Shown here: positions 22,647 to 30,774 of the stretch, in pieces | How positions within the stretch are numbered: the first letter of the stretch is position 1 | How the letters are laid out: each line of letters starts with the position of its first letter | Source of the DNA: Steroidobacteraceae bacterium | GTDB taxonomy: Bacteria > Pseudomonadota > Gammaproteobacteria > Steroidobacterales > Steroidobacteraceae | Direction of reading: 5' to 3' | NCBI GenBank assembly: GCA_025451275.1 | Contig: JANWKR010000007.1 | Span: 1 to 34,065 of the forward strand | Length of the DNA stretch: 34,065 nt | Made by a program: the position numbers and the translations under genes | Notes under the pieces: model-generated | Database searches by the model: none | Told to the model about the DNA's origin: nothing | Seen by the model: the letters and a program-made list of their open reading frames with translations, nothing else

Positions 22647-23933
22647 ATGCCCACATCCCGCAGCAGCCCGCCCGGCTTCTGGCCCTCGCGCCGCCAGCGC
22701 ACGCGCCGCGCCACCCACATCACCCTCACGCTGCTCGCGCTCTGCGCGCTGCTCGCCATCAGCGCCGGCAGCCGCGCCGCCGAATGGCAGGCAAGCCTGG
22801 ACACGCGGCTGGTGAGCTCGGATGCCGGGCATTCGCTGATGGACGGCGGCCTCGGCACCGTGCGCTTCGGCAGCAACGACGAGGGCCTGCAGCTGGGGCG
22901 GCTGCGCATCGCGCTCACGCAGCACTTGCTCGAGCTGTGGAGCGTGCACCTCGATGTCTCCGCCTGGGACGACAAGGGGAGCAACCCGGCGGGCGTGACT
23001 GAGGCCTACCTGCAGTTCCGCCCCTACCCGCGCGACGGCCTGCGCTTCCGCCTCAAGGCCGGCGCCTTCTATCCCACGCTGTCGCTGGAGAACCGCGCGA
23101 CGGGCTGGGAGTCGCCCTACACGCTGTCGTTCTCGGCGATCGACAGCTGGCTGGCGGTGGAGCTGCGCACCATCGGCATCGAGGGCCAGCTCGACTGGCT
23201 CGGCACGCGGGTGGGTCACGACTTCGACCTGGCGGCCACCGGCGGGGTGTTCGGCTGGAACGAGGCCGCGGGCGCGGAACTCGCCAATGCCGGCTTCACC
23301 TTCACCGACCGGCAGACGCCGCTGTTCGACCGCATCGGCAGGCCGGGCGTGCCCCCGGTGTACGGCGAGCGGCCATTCGTCGAGTACGACGGCCATGCCG
23401 GCGTGTATGCGGGGCTGGAAGCACGCTACCTGGACCGCGTGGTGCTGCGCGTGCTGCGCTACGACAACCGCGCCGATCCGACGGTCCAGGACATCGTCTC
23501 CAACACCATCGCCTGGGAAACGCGTTTCAACAGCGCCGGCGTGCGCGTCGAGCTCGATGACGGCTGGACCGCTGTCGCGCAGTGGCTCGGCGGCGAGACC
23601 ACCATCGCCCCGCCGGGCCTGCGGCTCGACTGGCCGTTCCGCGCCGATTTCGCGTTGCTGTCAAAGCGCTTCGGGCGCCACGCGCTCAGCGCCCGCTACG
23701 ACCGCTTCAGCGTGCGCACCAACAACGAGGAAATCGCCGGTGGCTGGCAGGACGGCCACGCCTGGACCGCTGCCTACGTCTTCAACGCCAGCGAGCACTG
23801 GCGCTTCACGCTCGAGTGGCTGCGCGTGACCAGCAGCTCCTACGACCGCGCCGAGGCGGGCGGGCCGCCGCTGCGCAGCGAGACGCAGGTGCAGCTCGCG
23901 ATCCGCTATGCCATCGGCTCGACGCTCCGCTGA
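22647..23933 (+). CDS. Probable outer-membrane beta-barrel protein
   Basis: This 428-residue protein has an N-terminal signal (basic start, hydrophobic core LTLLALCALLAISAG, probable cut at SRAA/E). The mature part is rich in alternating polar and aromatic/hydrophobic strands (WSVHLDVSAWDD, GLRFRLKAGAFYPTLSLE, HWRFTLEWLRVTSSSYDR) and ends with a strand-like VQLAIRYAIGSTLR, as porins do. No named family is recognised. It is 11 nt after the cupredoxin gene, so the two are co-expressed and may form a copper or small-molecule handling pair at the envelope. Its end is 9 nt from the convergent korB gene. Confidence 0.82.
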   Translation: MPTSRSSPPGFWPSRRQRTRRATHITLTLLALCALLAISAGSRAAEWQASLDTRLVSSDAGHSLMDGGLGTVRFGSNDEGLQLGRLRIALTQHLLELWSVHLDVSAWDDKGSNPAGVTEAYLQFRPYPRDGLRFRLKAGAFYPTLSLENRATGWESPYTLSFSAIDSWLAVELRTIGIEGQLDWLGTRVGHDFDLAATGGVFGWNEAAGAELANAGFTFTDRQTPLFDRIGRPGVPPVYGERPFVEYDGHAGVYAGLEARYLDRVVLRVLRYDNRADPTVQDIVSNTIAWETRFNSAGVRVELDDGWTAVAQWLGGETTIAPPGLRLDWPFRADFALLSKRFGRHALSARYDRFSVRTNNEEIAGGWQDGHAWTAAYVFNASEHWRFTLEWLRVTSSSYDRAEAGGPPLRSETQVQLAIRYAIGSTLR

Positions 23934-23942
23934 CGCGGGGCT

Positions 23943-25004
23943 TCAGCGGTAGCGCGCCAGCGCCTTCTCCAGACCCTGCGATCCGGGTGAGAGCGCCTCA
24001 TAGGGAATGCTGTTGAGCGGCTCGTCGGGGGTATTGTTGACGAAGTGGAAGGCGCCCTTCTGCGGCTCGACGTCGAGGTACAAAAGCCCGGTGAGGTATT
24101 CGCCCGCCTTCATGCGCTCCTGGATCTGCGCCGCGGCCGTGGTGCGGTTGGTCGGGTCGTAGCCCGCATCGAGCTTGCGCAGCACGATGCGGCTGCCGTC
24201 GTGCATGACCACCGGCACGGTCTCGCCTTCCTTGTAATCGACGCTGATCTCGCGCTCCAGCGGCACGAAGTCGGCGTGCACGGCCGGCTCGTAGTGCTCG
24301 CGCGTGTAGGCGTAGCTCTTGGTCGAGCCCTCGTGATCGTTGAAGGTCACGCACGGGGACAGCACGTCGATGAGCGCGAAGCCCTGGTGCTTGAGTCCCG
24401 CCTGGATCAGCGGCACCAGCTGCTGCTTGTCGCCCGAGAAGCTGCGCGCCACGAACGTGGCTCCCAGAGTCATCGCCAGCAGCACCGGATCGATGGGTGG
24501 CTGGAAGTTGGTCTCGCCCTTCTTCGCCTTGGTACCGACGTCGGCCGAGGCCGAGAACTGCCCCTTGGTGAGCCCGTACACGCCGTTGTTCTCGATGATG
24601 TACAGCATGTTGAGGTTGCGGCGGATGGCATGGCAGAACTGGCCGAGCCCGATCGACAGCGTATCGCCGTCGCCCGAAACCCCGATGTAGGACAGCTGGC
24701 GGTTGGCGGCGTTGGCACCCATCGCGATCGAGGGCATGCGGCCGTGCACCGAGTTGAAGCCATGGCCGCCCGAGACGAAATAGGCGGTGGTCTTGGACGA
24801 GCAGCCGATGCCCGACAGCTTCACCATGTTCTGCGGCTCGATGTCGAGCCCCCAGCTCGCTTCCACGATGGCGGCCGTGATGGAGTCGTGACCGCAGCCG
24901 GCGCACAGGGTCGAGAGCGCGCCCTCGTAGTCGCGGCGCGTGAAGCCGCGGGCGTTCTTCGGCAGCGACGGATGCGCCACCTTCGGTTTGGCGATGAAAG
25001 TCAT
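23943..25004 (-). CDS. korB: 2-oxoacid:acceptor oxidoreductase, beta (TPP) subunit, KorB-like
   Basis: This 353-residue cytosolic subunit binds thiamine diphosphate and a [4Fe-4S] cluster. Visible features are the cluster cysteines in LCAGCGHD (Cys34, Cys37), GIGCSS (Cys68) and SPCVTFND, and the TPP motif GDGDTLSIG (111-119) ending in IIENNGVYG. The insertion PPIDPVLLAMTLGATFVAR is typical of 2-oxoglutarate-type enzymes. It lies 48 nt downstream of korA. Together with KorA it oxidatively decarboxylates a 2-oxoacid, most likely 2-oxoglutarate, to the acyl-CoA with a low-potential electron acceptor. Confidence 0.94.
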   Translation of the reverse strand: MTFIAKPKVAHPSLPKNARGFTRRDYEGALSTLCAGCGHDSITAAIVEASWGLDIEPQNMVKLSGIGCSSKTTAYFVSGGHGFNSVHGRMPSIAMGANAANRQLSYIGVSGDGDTLSIGLGQFCHAIRRNLNMLYIIENNGVYGLTKGQFSASADVGTKAKKGETNFQPPIDPVLLAMTLGATFVARSFSGDKQQLVPLIQAGLKHQGFALIDVLSPCVTFNDHEGSTKSYAYTREHYEPAVHADFVPLEREISVDYKEGETVPVVMHDGSRIVLRKLDAGYDPTNRTTAAAQIQERMKAGEYLTGLLYLDVEPQKGAFHFVNNTPDEPLNSIPYEALSPGSQGLEKALARYR

Positions 25005-25052
25005 GTCGCGTCTCTCCGGCGCGCCGCAATGCGCGCCCTGTCGGATCGGCAG

Positions 25053-26894
25053 CTAGCCATGCGCGGCCCCGCTCGGCTGCGCGCGGGCGCCGGGGGCGAG
25101 CTCGGCCAGCACCCCCTCGACGATGAACGAGGAGGAAATGGACAAGCCGCTGTAGTGCAGCAGCGAGCGCAGCTTGGACTTGTCGACCGCGGTCTCCAGG
25201 GTGAGGAGCGAACGCAGCTGCGCGTCGCGGTTCTGCTCGACCACGAACAGCAGCTCGTGCGCGGCCAGGAACTTCTCGACGTCCTCGGTGAAGGGGAAGG
25301 AGCGGATGCGCATGTAGTCGAGCGCCACGCCGCGCTCCTTGAGCACGTCCATCGCCTCGCGGATCGCGCCATCGCCGCTGCCCACCGACACGATGCCGAC
25401 CTTGCTGCCGGCGGTTGCGTCGATCACGGCGCGCGGCAGGTAGCGCCTGGCGCTGGCCCACTTCTTCATGAGGCGATCGAGCACCGCCTGGTAGTCGGCC
25501 GAGTCCTCGGTGTAGGCGCCGTACTGGTTATGGCCCGAGCCGCGCGTGAAGTACGCGGCCTTGGGATGCACCCCGGGTAACGTGCGGTAGGTGATGCCGT
25601 CGCCGTCCTTGTCGATGAAGCGATAGAACTTCTCGAGCTTCAGCACCTCCTCCTTGCCGAGCACCTTGCCGCGGTCGGGGCGATAGCTGTCGTCCCACTT
25701 GAGATCGCGGCACATCCAGTCATTCATGCCGATGTCGAGATCGGACAGCACCATCACCGGGGTCTGCAGGCGTTCGGCGAGGTCGAAGGCCTGCACCGCC
25801 ATGTAGAAGCATTCCTCGGGGTCGGACGGGTACAGGCACACGTGGCGCGTGTCCCCGTGCGAGGCATAGGCGCACAGCATGATGTCGCCCTGCTGGGTGC
25901 GTGTCGGCATGCCGGTGGAGGGTCCGACACGCTGGATGTCGAAGATCACCGCCGGCACCTCGGCATAGTAGGCGAGCCCGAGGAACTCGTTCATGAGCGA
26001 GATGCCGGGGCCGGACGTGGCGGTGAAGGCGCGCGCGCCGTTCCACATGGCGCCGATCACCATGCCGACCGCCGCCAGCTCGTCCTCGGCCTGGATGAAG
26101 GCGAAGTTCTTGCGTCCGGTCTGCTTGTCGACACGCATGCGGTCGGCAAACATCTTGAATGCGTCCATGAGCGAGGTGGACGGGGTGATCGGGTACCAGG
26201 CCGCCACGGTGGCGCCGGCGAAGATGCAGCCGAGCGCGGCGGCGGTGTTGCCGTCGATCATGATGTGGCCGGCGGTGCGGTCCATCTTCTCCACGCGCAG
26301 CGGCAGCGGGCACGGGAAGTGCGTGCGCGCGTAGTCGTAGCCGAGCTGGATGGCCTTCATGTTGCTCTCGACCAGCTGCGGCTTCTTGGCGTAGGTCTCG
26401 GCCAGCAGCGTGCGGATGTGCCCGAGGTCCAGCTCGAGCAGCGCCGCCAGCACCCCGGCGTAGCAGATGTTCTTCATCAGGATGCGGGTGCGCACCCCGC
26501 TGAAGTTCTCGTTGCACAGCTGCGCCAGCGGCACGCCGAGCACGGTGATGTCCTCGCGCTTCAGCAGCGCCGGCCGCGGCCAGGTGGAGTCGTACACCAG
26601 GTAGCCGCCCGGCTCGACCTCCTTGACGTCGCGGGCATAGGTCTCCGGGTTCATGGCGACCATGAGGTCGATCTTGCCCGAGCGCGCCACGTGCCCGTCC
26701 TTGGTGACGCGGATCTCGTACCAGGTGGGCAGGCCCTGGATGTTGGAGGGGAAGTAGTTCTTGCCCATCACGGGGATGCCGCTGCGGAAGATCGACTTCA
26801 TCAGCAGCGTGTTGGCGCTCGCCGAGCCGGTGCCGTTGACCGTGGCGATCTTGATGGAGAAGTCGTTGACGCGTGCAGGACTGACTGGGGGCAT
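25053..26894 (-). CDS. korA: 2-oxoacid:acceptor oxidoreductase, fused gamma-alpha subunit, KorA-like
   Basis: This 613-residue subunit fuses the gamma domain at the N-terminus (about 10-190; GTGSASANTLLMKSIFRSGI and GKNYFPSNIQGLPTWYEIRV) to the alpha pyrimidine-binding domain (about 210-600; AAWYPITPSTSLMDAF, FIQAEDELAAVGMVIGA and TSGPGISLMNEFLGLAYYAE). This architecture is characteristic of 2-oxoglutarate:ferredoxin oxidoreductases. ATG 26894 lies 5 nt after the korC stop and gives a normal start; the huge open frame extending upstream through korC is antisense-free shadow coding in another frame and is not used. It should form a complex with KorB. Confidence 0.93.
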   Translation of the reverse strand: MPPVSPARVNDFSIKIATVNGTGSASANTLLMKSIFRSGIPVMGKNYFPSNIQGLPTWYEIRVTKDGHVARSGKIDLMVAMNPETYARDVKEVEPGGYLVYDSTWPRPALLKREDITVLGVPLAQLCNENFSGVRTRILMKNICYAGVLAALLELDLGHIRTLLAETYAKKPQLVESNMKAIQLGYDYARTHFPCPLPLRVEKMDRTAGHIMIDGNTAAALGCIFAGATVAAWYPITPSTSLMDAFKMFADRMRVDKQTGRKNFAFIQAEDELAAVGMVIGAMWNGARAFTATSGPGISLMNEFLGLAYYAEVPAVIFDIQRVGPSTGMPTRTQQGDIMLCAYASHGDTRHVCLYPSDPEECFYMAVQAFDLAERLQTPVMVLSDLDIGMNDWMCRDLKWDDSYRPDRGKVLGKEEVLKLEKFYRFIDKDGDGITYRTLPGVHPKAAYFTRGSGHNQYGAYTEDSADYQAVLDRLMKKWASARRYLPRAVIDATAGSKVGIVSVGSGDGAIREAMDVLKERGVALDYMRIRSFPFTEDVEKFLAAHELLFVVEQNRDAQLRSLLTLETAVDKSKLRSLLHYSGLSISSSFIVEGVLAELAPGARAQPSGAAHG

Positions 26895-26899
26895 AGGCT

Positions 26900-28711
26900 T
26901 CAAGCGATCTTGGGTTTGCGCGCATCGAGCGCGCCGGCTTCGTCGCTGGCGTGCGGCCAGTGCAGCTCGGACTTCTGCATGTCCCAGGCGGCGGTCGGGC
27001 AGCGCTCGGCGCACAACCCGCAGTGCACGCACAGGTCCTCGTCCTTGACCATGACGCGCCCGGTCTGCGGCAGGCCGGCGGACACGTACAGCGGCTGGGT
27101 CAGGTTCTGCGCCGGTGCCTTGAGGCGCGTACGCAGCTCCGACTCGGCGCCGTTGTGGGTGATGGTGAGGCAGTCGACCGGGCAGATGTCGAGGCAGGCG
27201 TCGCACTCGATGCACAGCTTGGCACTGAACACCGTCTGCACGTCGCAGTTGAGGCAGCGCTGCACTTCCTGCGCCACCTGCTCGGCGGTGAAGCCCAGCT
27301 CGACCTCGATGTTGAGCTTCTTGAAGCGCTCCTTGAGCGAGACGTGCGGCATCAGCCGCCGCTCCACCGCGGTGTAGTCGTTGGCGTAGCTCCACTCGTG
27401 CATGCCCATCTTGCGGCTCTGCAGGTTGATGCCTGGCGCCAGCCGCTCGCTCACCGTCTCGCCCTGGCAGTGACGGTGGATGGAAATGGCGGCCTGGTGG
27501 CCGTGCTCGACCGCCCAGATGATGTTCTTCGGCCCGAAGGCCGCATCGCCACCGAAGAACACCCCGGGCCGCGTCGCCTGGAACGTGAGCTTGTCGATGA
27601 CCGGCACGTCCCACTTGTCGAACTCGATCCCGAGGTCGCGCTCCACCCAGGGGAAGGCGTTCTCCTGGCCGATGGCGAGGATGACGTCGTCGGCCGGCAG
27701 GAACTCCTCGCCCGTGATGCGCTCGGCGGTGATGCGGCCGGTGGCGTCGAGGTCGTACTCCACGACGTCGAACGTCATGCCGGTCAGGCGGCCATTTTCG
27801 GTGACGAAGGCCTTGGGCGAGCGGTTGATGACGATCTGGACGCTCTCTTCCTCCGCGTCCTCGAGCTCCCACACCGAGGCCTTGAAGAAGCCGCGCGGCT
27901 TGCGTGCCATCACCTTGACGCTCTCGGCCCCGAGCCGGAGGCTGGTGCGGCAGCAGTCCATGGCGGTGTTGCCGACACCGATGATGAGCACGCGCTTGCC
28001 GATCTTGTCGATGTGGCCGAAGGCCACCGATTCGAGCCAGGCGATGCCGATGTGCACGTTGGCGGCAGCCGTCTCGCGCCCGGGGAGCTTCAGCTCCTTG
28101 CCCTTCGGCGCGCCGGAGCCGACGAACACGGCGTCGAACCCCTGCGCCAGCAGCGCGCGCATGCTGCGCACCGGCGAGTTGAGGCGCAAATCCACGCCCA
28201 TGTCGGTGATCATTGCGATCTCCTCGTTCAGCACCGTGTGCGGCAGGCGGAACGAGGGGATGTTGGTGCGCATCAGGCCGCCGGGCTCGCCGTACTGCTC
28301 GAAGATGGTCACCTGGTAGCCGAGCGGCATGAGGTCGTTGGCCACCGTCAGCGAGGCGCAACCGGCGCCGATGCACGCGATGCGCTTGCCGTTCTTGGCC
28401 CTGGGGATCTTCGGCAGCCTGGCGGTGACGTCGTCGCGGTGATCGGCCGCCACGCGCTTCAGGCGGCAGATGGCGACCGGCTTCTGCTCGATACGGCCGC
28501 GGCGGCAGGCGGGTTCGCACGGCCGGTCGCAGACGCGGCCGAGGATTCCCGGAAACACGTTGGACTCCCGGTTCACCAGGTAGGCGTCGGTGAAGCGGCC
28601 CTGCGCGATCAGTCGGATGTATTCGGGGACATCGGTGTGGGCCGGGCAGGCCCACTGGCAATCCACAACTCGATGGTAGTAGTCCGGATTTGCGGTATCA
28701 GTGGGTTCCAT
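26900..28711 (-). CDS. korC: GltD-like flavoprotein with ferredoxin domains, KorC-like
   Basis: This 603-residue protein combines a glutamate synthase small-subunit-like module with ferredoxin clusters. The N-terminal cluster cysteines are 18, 22, 61, 65 and 69. FAD-binding GAGCAS is at 115-120 and the NAD(P)-binding IIGVGNTAMD segment at 243-252. Two C-terminal [4Fe-4S] motifs follow: Cys500/503/506/510 and Cys561/564/567/571. A third gene of this kind, korC, accompanies korA and korB in Azoarcus evansii, where the complex reduces NADP+. By analogy this subunit should transfer electrons from KorAB to NAD(P)+. It is the first gene of the operon and has a good promoter upstream. Confidence 0.92.
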   Translation of the reverse strand: MEPTDTANPDYYHRVVDCQWACPAHTDVPEYIRLIAQGRFTDAYLVNRESNVFPGILGRVCDRPCEPACRRGRIEQKPVAICRLKRVAADHRDDVTARLPKIPRAKNGKRIACIGAGCASLTVANDLMPLGYQVTIFEQYGEPGGLMRTNIPSFRLPHTVLNEEIAMITDMGVDLRLNSPVRSMRALLAQGFDAVFVGSGAPKGKELKLPGRETAAANVHIGIAWLESVAFGHIDKIGKRVLIIGVGNTAMDCCRTSLRLGAESVKVMARKPRGFFKASVWELEDAEEESVQIVINRSPKAFVTENGRLTGMTFDVVEYDLDATGRITAERITGEEFLPADDVILAIGQENAFPWVERDLGIEFDKWDVPVIDKLTFQATRPGVFFGGDAAFGPKNIIWAVEHGHQAAISIHRHCQGETVSERLAPGINLQSRKMGMHEWSYANDYTAVERRLMPHVSLKERFKKLNIEVELGFTAEQVAQEVQRCLNCDVQTVFSAKLCIECDACLDICPVDCLTITHNGAESELRTRLKAPAQNLTQPLYVSAGLPQTGRVMVKDEDLCVHCGLCAERCPTAAWDMQKSELHWPHASDEAGALDARKPKIA

Positions 28712-28761
28712 TCATTGCTGGGGCTTCACCGCCCCGGCCCTCGTGGCGTAGGAGGACGTGC

Positions 28762-28789
28762 AGTATAGAGGCGCGCGACGGATTGTCAT
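28762..28789 (-). promoter_or_regulatory. Strong sigma70-like promoter of korCAB
   Basis: On the minus strand ATGACA (28789-28784) and TATACT (28767-28762) are separated by 16 nt. Each matches its consensus at five of six positions. Transcription would start near 28755, giving a leader of about 44 nt. This is the best-matching promoter in the window. Confidence 0.6.
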
Positions 28790-28831
28790 CGTGGCGGGCG
28801 GGCGGCCTGTGCACCCGTCCGCAGGACGACA

Positions 28832-28847
28832 TATTGCATCGCAGCAA
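28832..28847. repeat. Short dyad in the korC/DUF971 divergent region
   Basis: ATTGC and GCAAT are separated by 6 nt in a locally AT-rich patch between the two divergent genes. It has the size of a transcription-factor operator, but no regulator can be assigned. Confidence 0.3.
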
Positions 28848-28874
28848 TCCGGGCGTCCAGCGGGCCCCGTTGCC

Positions 28875-28880
28875 TATACT
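28875..28880 (+). promoter_or_regulatory. Putative -10 element placing the DUF971 transcript start on its ATG
   Basis: TATACT ends 7 nt before the A of ATG 28887, exactly the normal -10 to +1 distance. No Shine-Dalgarno is present upstream. No good -35 is visible at 28850-28858. A leaderless transcript is implied if this is the promoter. Confidence 0.4.
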
Positions 28881-28886
28881 TGGCTG

Positions 28887-29261
28887 ATGCCCGCGCCCAC
28901 CCCGATCGAGATCCGCCTGCGCCGCGCCTCGCGGCTGCTCGAGGTCAGCTTCGACGACGGCAGCTGCTTCGAGCTGCCGTTCGAGTACCTGCGTGTGCAT
29001 TCCCCGTCCGCCGAGGTGAAGGGCCACGGGCCCGGACAGGAAGTGCTGGTGACCGGCAAGGAGCAGGTCGGCATCCGCGCGGTCGAACCGGTCGGCCAGT
29101 ACGCGGTGAAGCTCGTGTTCGATGATGGCCACGATACCGGCCTGTACACCTGGAAGTACCTGCACGAGCTCGGGCGCGACCGGGCCACGCGCTGGGCGCG
29201 CTACCTCGAGCGCTGCGCGGCGGCGCGCGCGCACCCGGCCGCGGACGAGGCGCACAAATGA
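28887..29261 (+). CDS. DUF971 protein (gamma-butyrobetaine hydroxylase-like N-terminal domain)
   Basis: This 124-residue protein shows the DUF971 pattern: IRLRRASRLLEVSFDDGSCF, FELPFEYLRVHSPSAEV, VGIRAVEPVGQYAVKLVFDD and LYTWKYLHELG. The family is a small beta fold also found at the N-terminus of gamma-butyrobetaine hydroxylase; its role in bacteria is unknown. ATG 28887 is chosen because upstream sequence is promoter-like. In pseudomonads DUF971 lies between hslU and the ubiE region; here it precedes ubiE directly but is separated from hslVU. Confidence 0.93.
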   Translation: MPAPTPIEIRLRRASRLLEVSFDDGSCFELPFEYLRVHSPSAEVKGHGPGQEVLVTGKEQVGIRAVEPVGQYAVKLVFDDGHDTGLYTWKYLHELGRDRATRWARYLERCAAARAHPAADEAHK

Positions 29262-29263
29262 AA

Positions 29264-29289
29264 CGGGCCGGGCATCTCTGCCCGGCCCG
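29264..29289. terminator. Hairpin terminator after DUF971
   Basis: CGGGCCGGGCA (29264-29274) and TGCCCGGCCCG (29279-29289) form a perfect 11-bp stem with a TCTC loop, 2 nt after the DUF971 stop. No T-tract follows on the plus strand; only a TTT lies on the minus side. Termination or transcript stabilisation is inferred. Confidence 0.6.
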
Positions 29290-29401
29290 CCTCGTGCGCA
29301 AGACCCCCCTTAACGGCGGCGATTCTGCGCACCCCCACCGCCAAAAAGCAACCCAGAAAACCATGAACGTGAGCGCGCGCGGCGCGCGCGGCACGATCGA
29401 C

Positions 29402-29407
29402 TAGAAT
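29402..29407 (+). promoter_or_regulatory. Putative -10 element just upstream of ubiE
   Basis: TAGAAT (five of six -10 positions) ends 8 nt before the ubiE ATG at 29416, predicting a leader of about 2 nt. It follows an alternating GC stretch (about 29373-29390). There is no Shine-Dalgarno before the ATG and no clear -35. Confidence 0.35.
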
Positions 29408-29415
29408 GCGTCCAC

Positions 29416-30165
29416 ATGGCGGCCGGCCCTTCCACCGACTTCGGCTATCAGCGCGTGTCGCCCGAAGACAAGACGCGCCGCGTGCGCGGCGTCTTCGATT
29501 CCGTGGCCGACCGCTACGACCTCATGAACGATCTGATGTCCGCCGGCGCGCATCGCCTGTGGAAGCGCGTCGCGCTGGCGTACGCCAACCTGCGCCCCGG
29601 CCAGCGCGCCCTGGACGTCGCCGGCGGCAGCGGCGACCTGGCGGCGGGACTTGCGCGCCAGGTCGGCAGCGGCGGCCTCGTGGTGCTGAGCGATATCAAC
29701 GCCGCCATGCTCGCGCGCGGCCGCGACCGGCTCATCGATGCGGGCCTGGCCGCGAGCGTCGCCTGCGTGCAGGCCAATGCCGAGCGGCTGCCGTTTCCCG
29801 ACGGCTCCTTCGACTGCATCACCATCGGCTTCGGCCTGCGCAACGTCACCGACAAGGCGGCCGCGCTCAGGTCCATGCACCGGGCGCTGCGCCCCGGCGG
29901 CCAGCTGCTGGTGCTGGAGTTCTCGCACCCGACGCTGCCGGCGCTCAAGCCGCTCTACGACACCTACTCGTTCCGCGTGCTGCCGCTGCTGGGGCGGCTG
30001 GTGGCGGGGGACGAGGCGAGCTACCGCTACCTCGCCGAGTCGATCCGCATGCATCCGGACCAGGAGACGCTGCTGGCCATGATGCGCGACGCCGGGCTCG
30101 AGGGCTGCCGCTACCACAACCTATCCGGCGGCATCGTCGCCCTCCACCGCGGTTACAAGTACTAA
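29416..30165 (+). CDS. ubiE: Demethylmenaquinone/2-methoxy-6-polyprenyl-benzoquinol C-methyltransferase UbiE
   Basis: This 249-residue SAM-dependent methyltransferase acts in ubiquinone (and menaquinone) synthesis. Family segments are [20 protein letters not shown] near the N-terminus, the SAM motif [25 protein letters not shown], the diagnostic [16 protein letters not shown], and LVLEFSHP. The C-terminus ends [12 protein letters not shown], as in homologues. It starts ubiE-ubiJ-ubiB, and ubiJ begins 8 nt after its stop. Confidence 0.98.
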   Translation: MAAGPSTDFGYQRVSPEDKTRRVRGVFDSVADRYDLMNDLMSAGAHRLWKRVALAYANLRPGQRALDVAGGSGDLAAGLARQVGSGGLVVLSDINAAMLARGRDRLIDAGLAASVACVQANAERLPFPDGSFDCITIGFGLRNVTDKAAALRSMHRALRPGGQLLVLEFSHPTLPALKPLYDTYSFRVLPLLGRLVAGDEASYRYLAESIRMHPDQETLLAMMRDAGLEGCRYHNLSGGIVALHRGYKY

Positions 30166-30173
30166 GGGCTGCG

Positions 30174-30767
30174 ATGCTGAGCGCAACCCTGGAGAGGCTC
30201 CTGAACCGTGCCCTGCCGCGCTCGATGCGCGCACGAGAACTGTGTGCGCAGCTCGCCGGCCGCAGCCTGGCGCTCGAGATCCGCGACTTCGCGCGGCTGC
30301 GCCTCACCTGTGACGGCACGACGATCGCGGTGGCGCCGGGCGATGCACCCGCCGACGCGACCCTGTCCGGCGGCCCGCTGGCACTGCTGGGCCTCGCCGG
30401 CCCTGCTCCGGAGGCGTTGCTGCAGCGGGGTGCGGTGGCCATCAGCGGCGATGCCGAGCTGGCGCAGCAGTTCCGCGAGCTGCTCGGCCTGCTGCGGCCC
30501 GACCCCGAAGAGGACCTCGCGGGCCTGCTCGGCGACGTGCCCGCGCACCAGCTGGCGCGCCTGGTGCGCGCCGGCGCCGGCTGGAGCGCGCAGGCCGCCG
30601 GCACCACGCTGCGCAACCTCGCCGAGTACCTCGCTCATGAGCGCGTGCACCTGGTGCCGCGCCACGAGGGCGAGCAGTTCCTGCGCGGCGTCGATCAGGT
30701 GCGCGAGGGCGTGGACCGCGCGGCGGCGCGCCTCGAGCTGCTGGCGCGGCGGCGCGGCGCGCCGTGA
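30174..30767 (+). CDS. ubiJ: Ubiquinone biosynthesis accessory factor UbiJ (SCP2 domain)
   Basis: This 197-residue protein has an N-terminal SCP2 sterol-carrier-like domain (about residues 15-105; LALEIRDFARLRLTCDG and AVAISGDAELAQQFRELLGLL split by its Gly) and a C-terminal helical region. Its position between ubiE and ubiB and its pattern identify it as UbiJ, which helps solubilise or present polyprenyl intermediates to the Ubi complex together with UbiK. ATG 30174 gives the natural start. Its stop is 7 nt before the ubiB ATG. Confidence 0.95.
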   Translation: MLSATLERLLNRALPRSMRARELCAQLAGRSLALEIRDFARLRLTCDGTTIAVAPGDAPADATLSGGPLALLGLAGPAPEALLQRGAVAISGDAELAQQFRELLGLLRPDPEEDLAGLLGDVPAHQLARLVRAGAGWSAQAAGTTLRNLAEYLAHERVHLVPRHEGEQFLRGVDQVREGVDRAAARLELLARRRGAP

Positions 30768-30774
30768 GGCGGTC

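Noticed and set aside
25053..28661. Apparent 1,202-codon fusion reaching from korA through korC
   Set aside because: Only the part from ATG 26894 matches KorA. The upstream part is an alternative frame of korC, whose true frame has all the FAD and iron-sulfur motifs.
26951..28768. 605-codon plus-strand open frame opposite korC
   Set aside because: Antisense shadow of korC; low-complexity Leu/Val/Asp/Gly sequence and no recognisable domain.
29373..29390. Alternating GC tract upstream of ubiE as a possible Z-DNA or regulatory element
   Set aside because: Short CG runs are frequent in this composition, and nothing else marks it as functional.
28945..29394. Minus-strand frame with a hydrophobic start ([12 protein letters not shown]) between DUF971 and ubiE
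   Set aside because: It runs antisense into DUF971, becomes Arg/Pro-rich after the first residues and has no ribosome-binding site.
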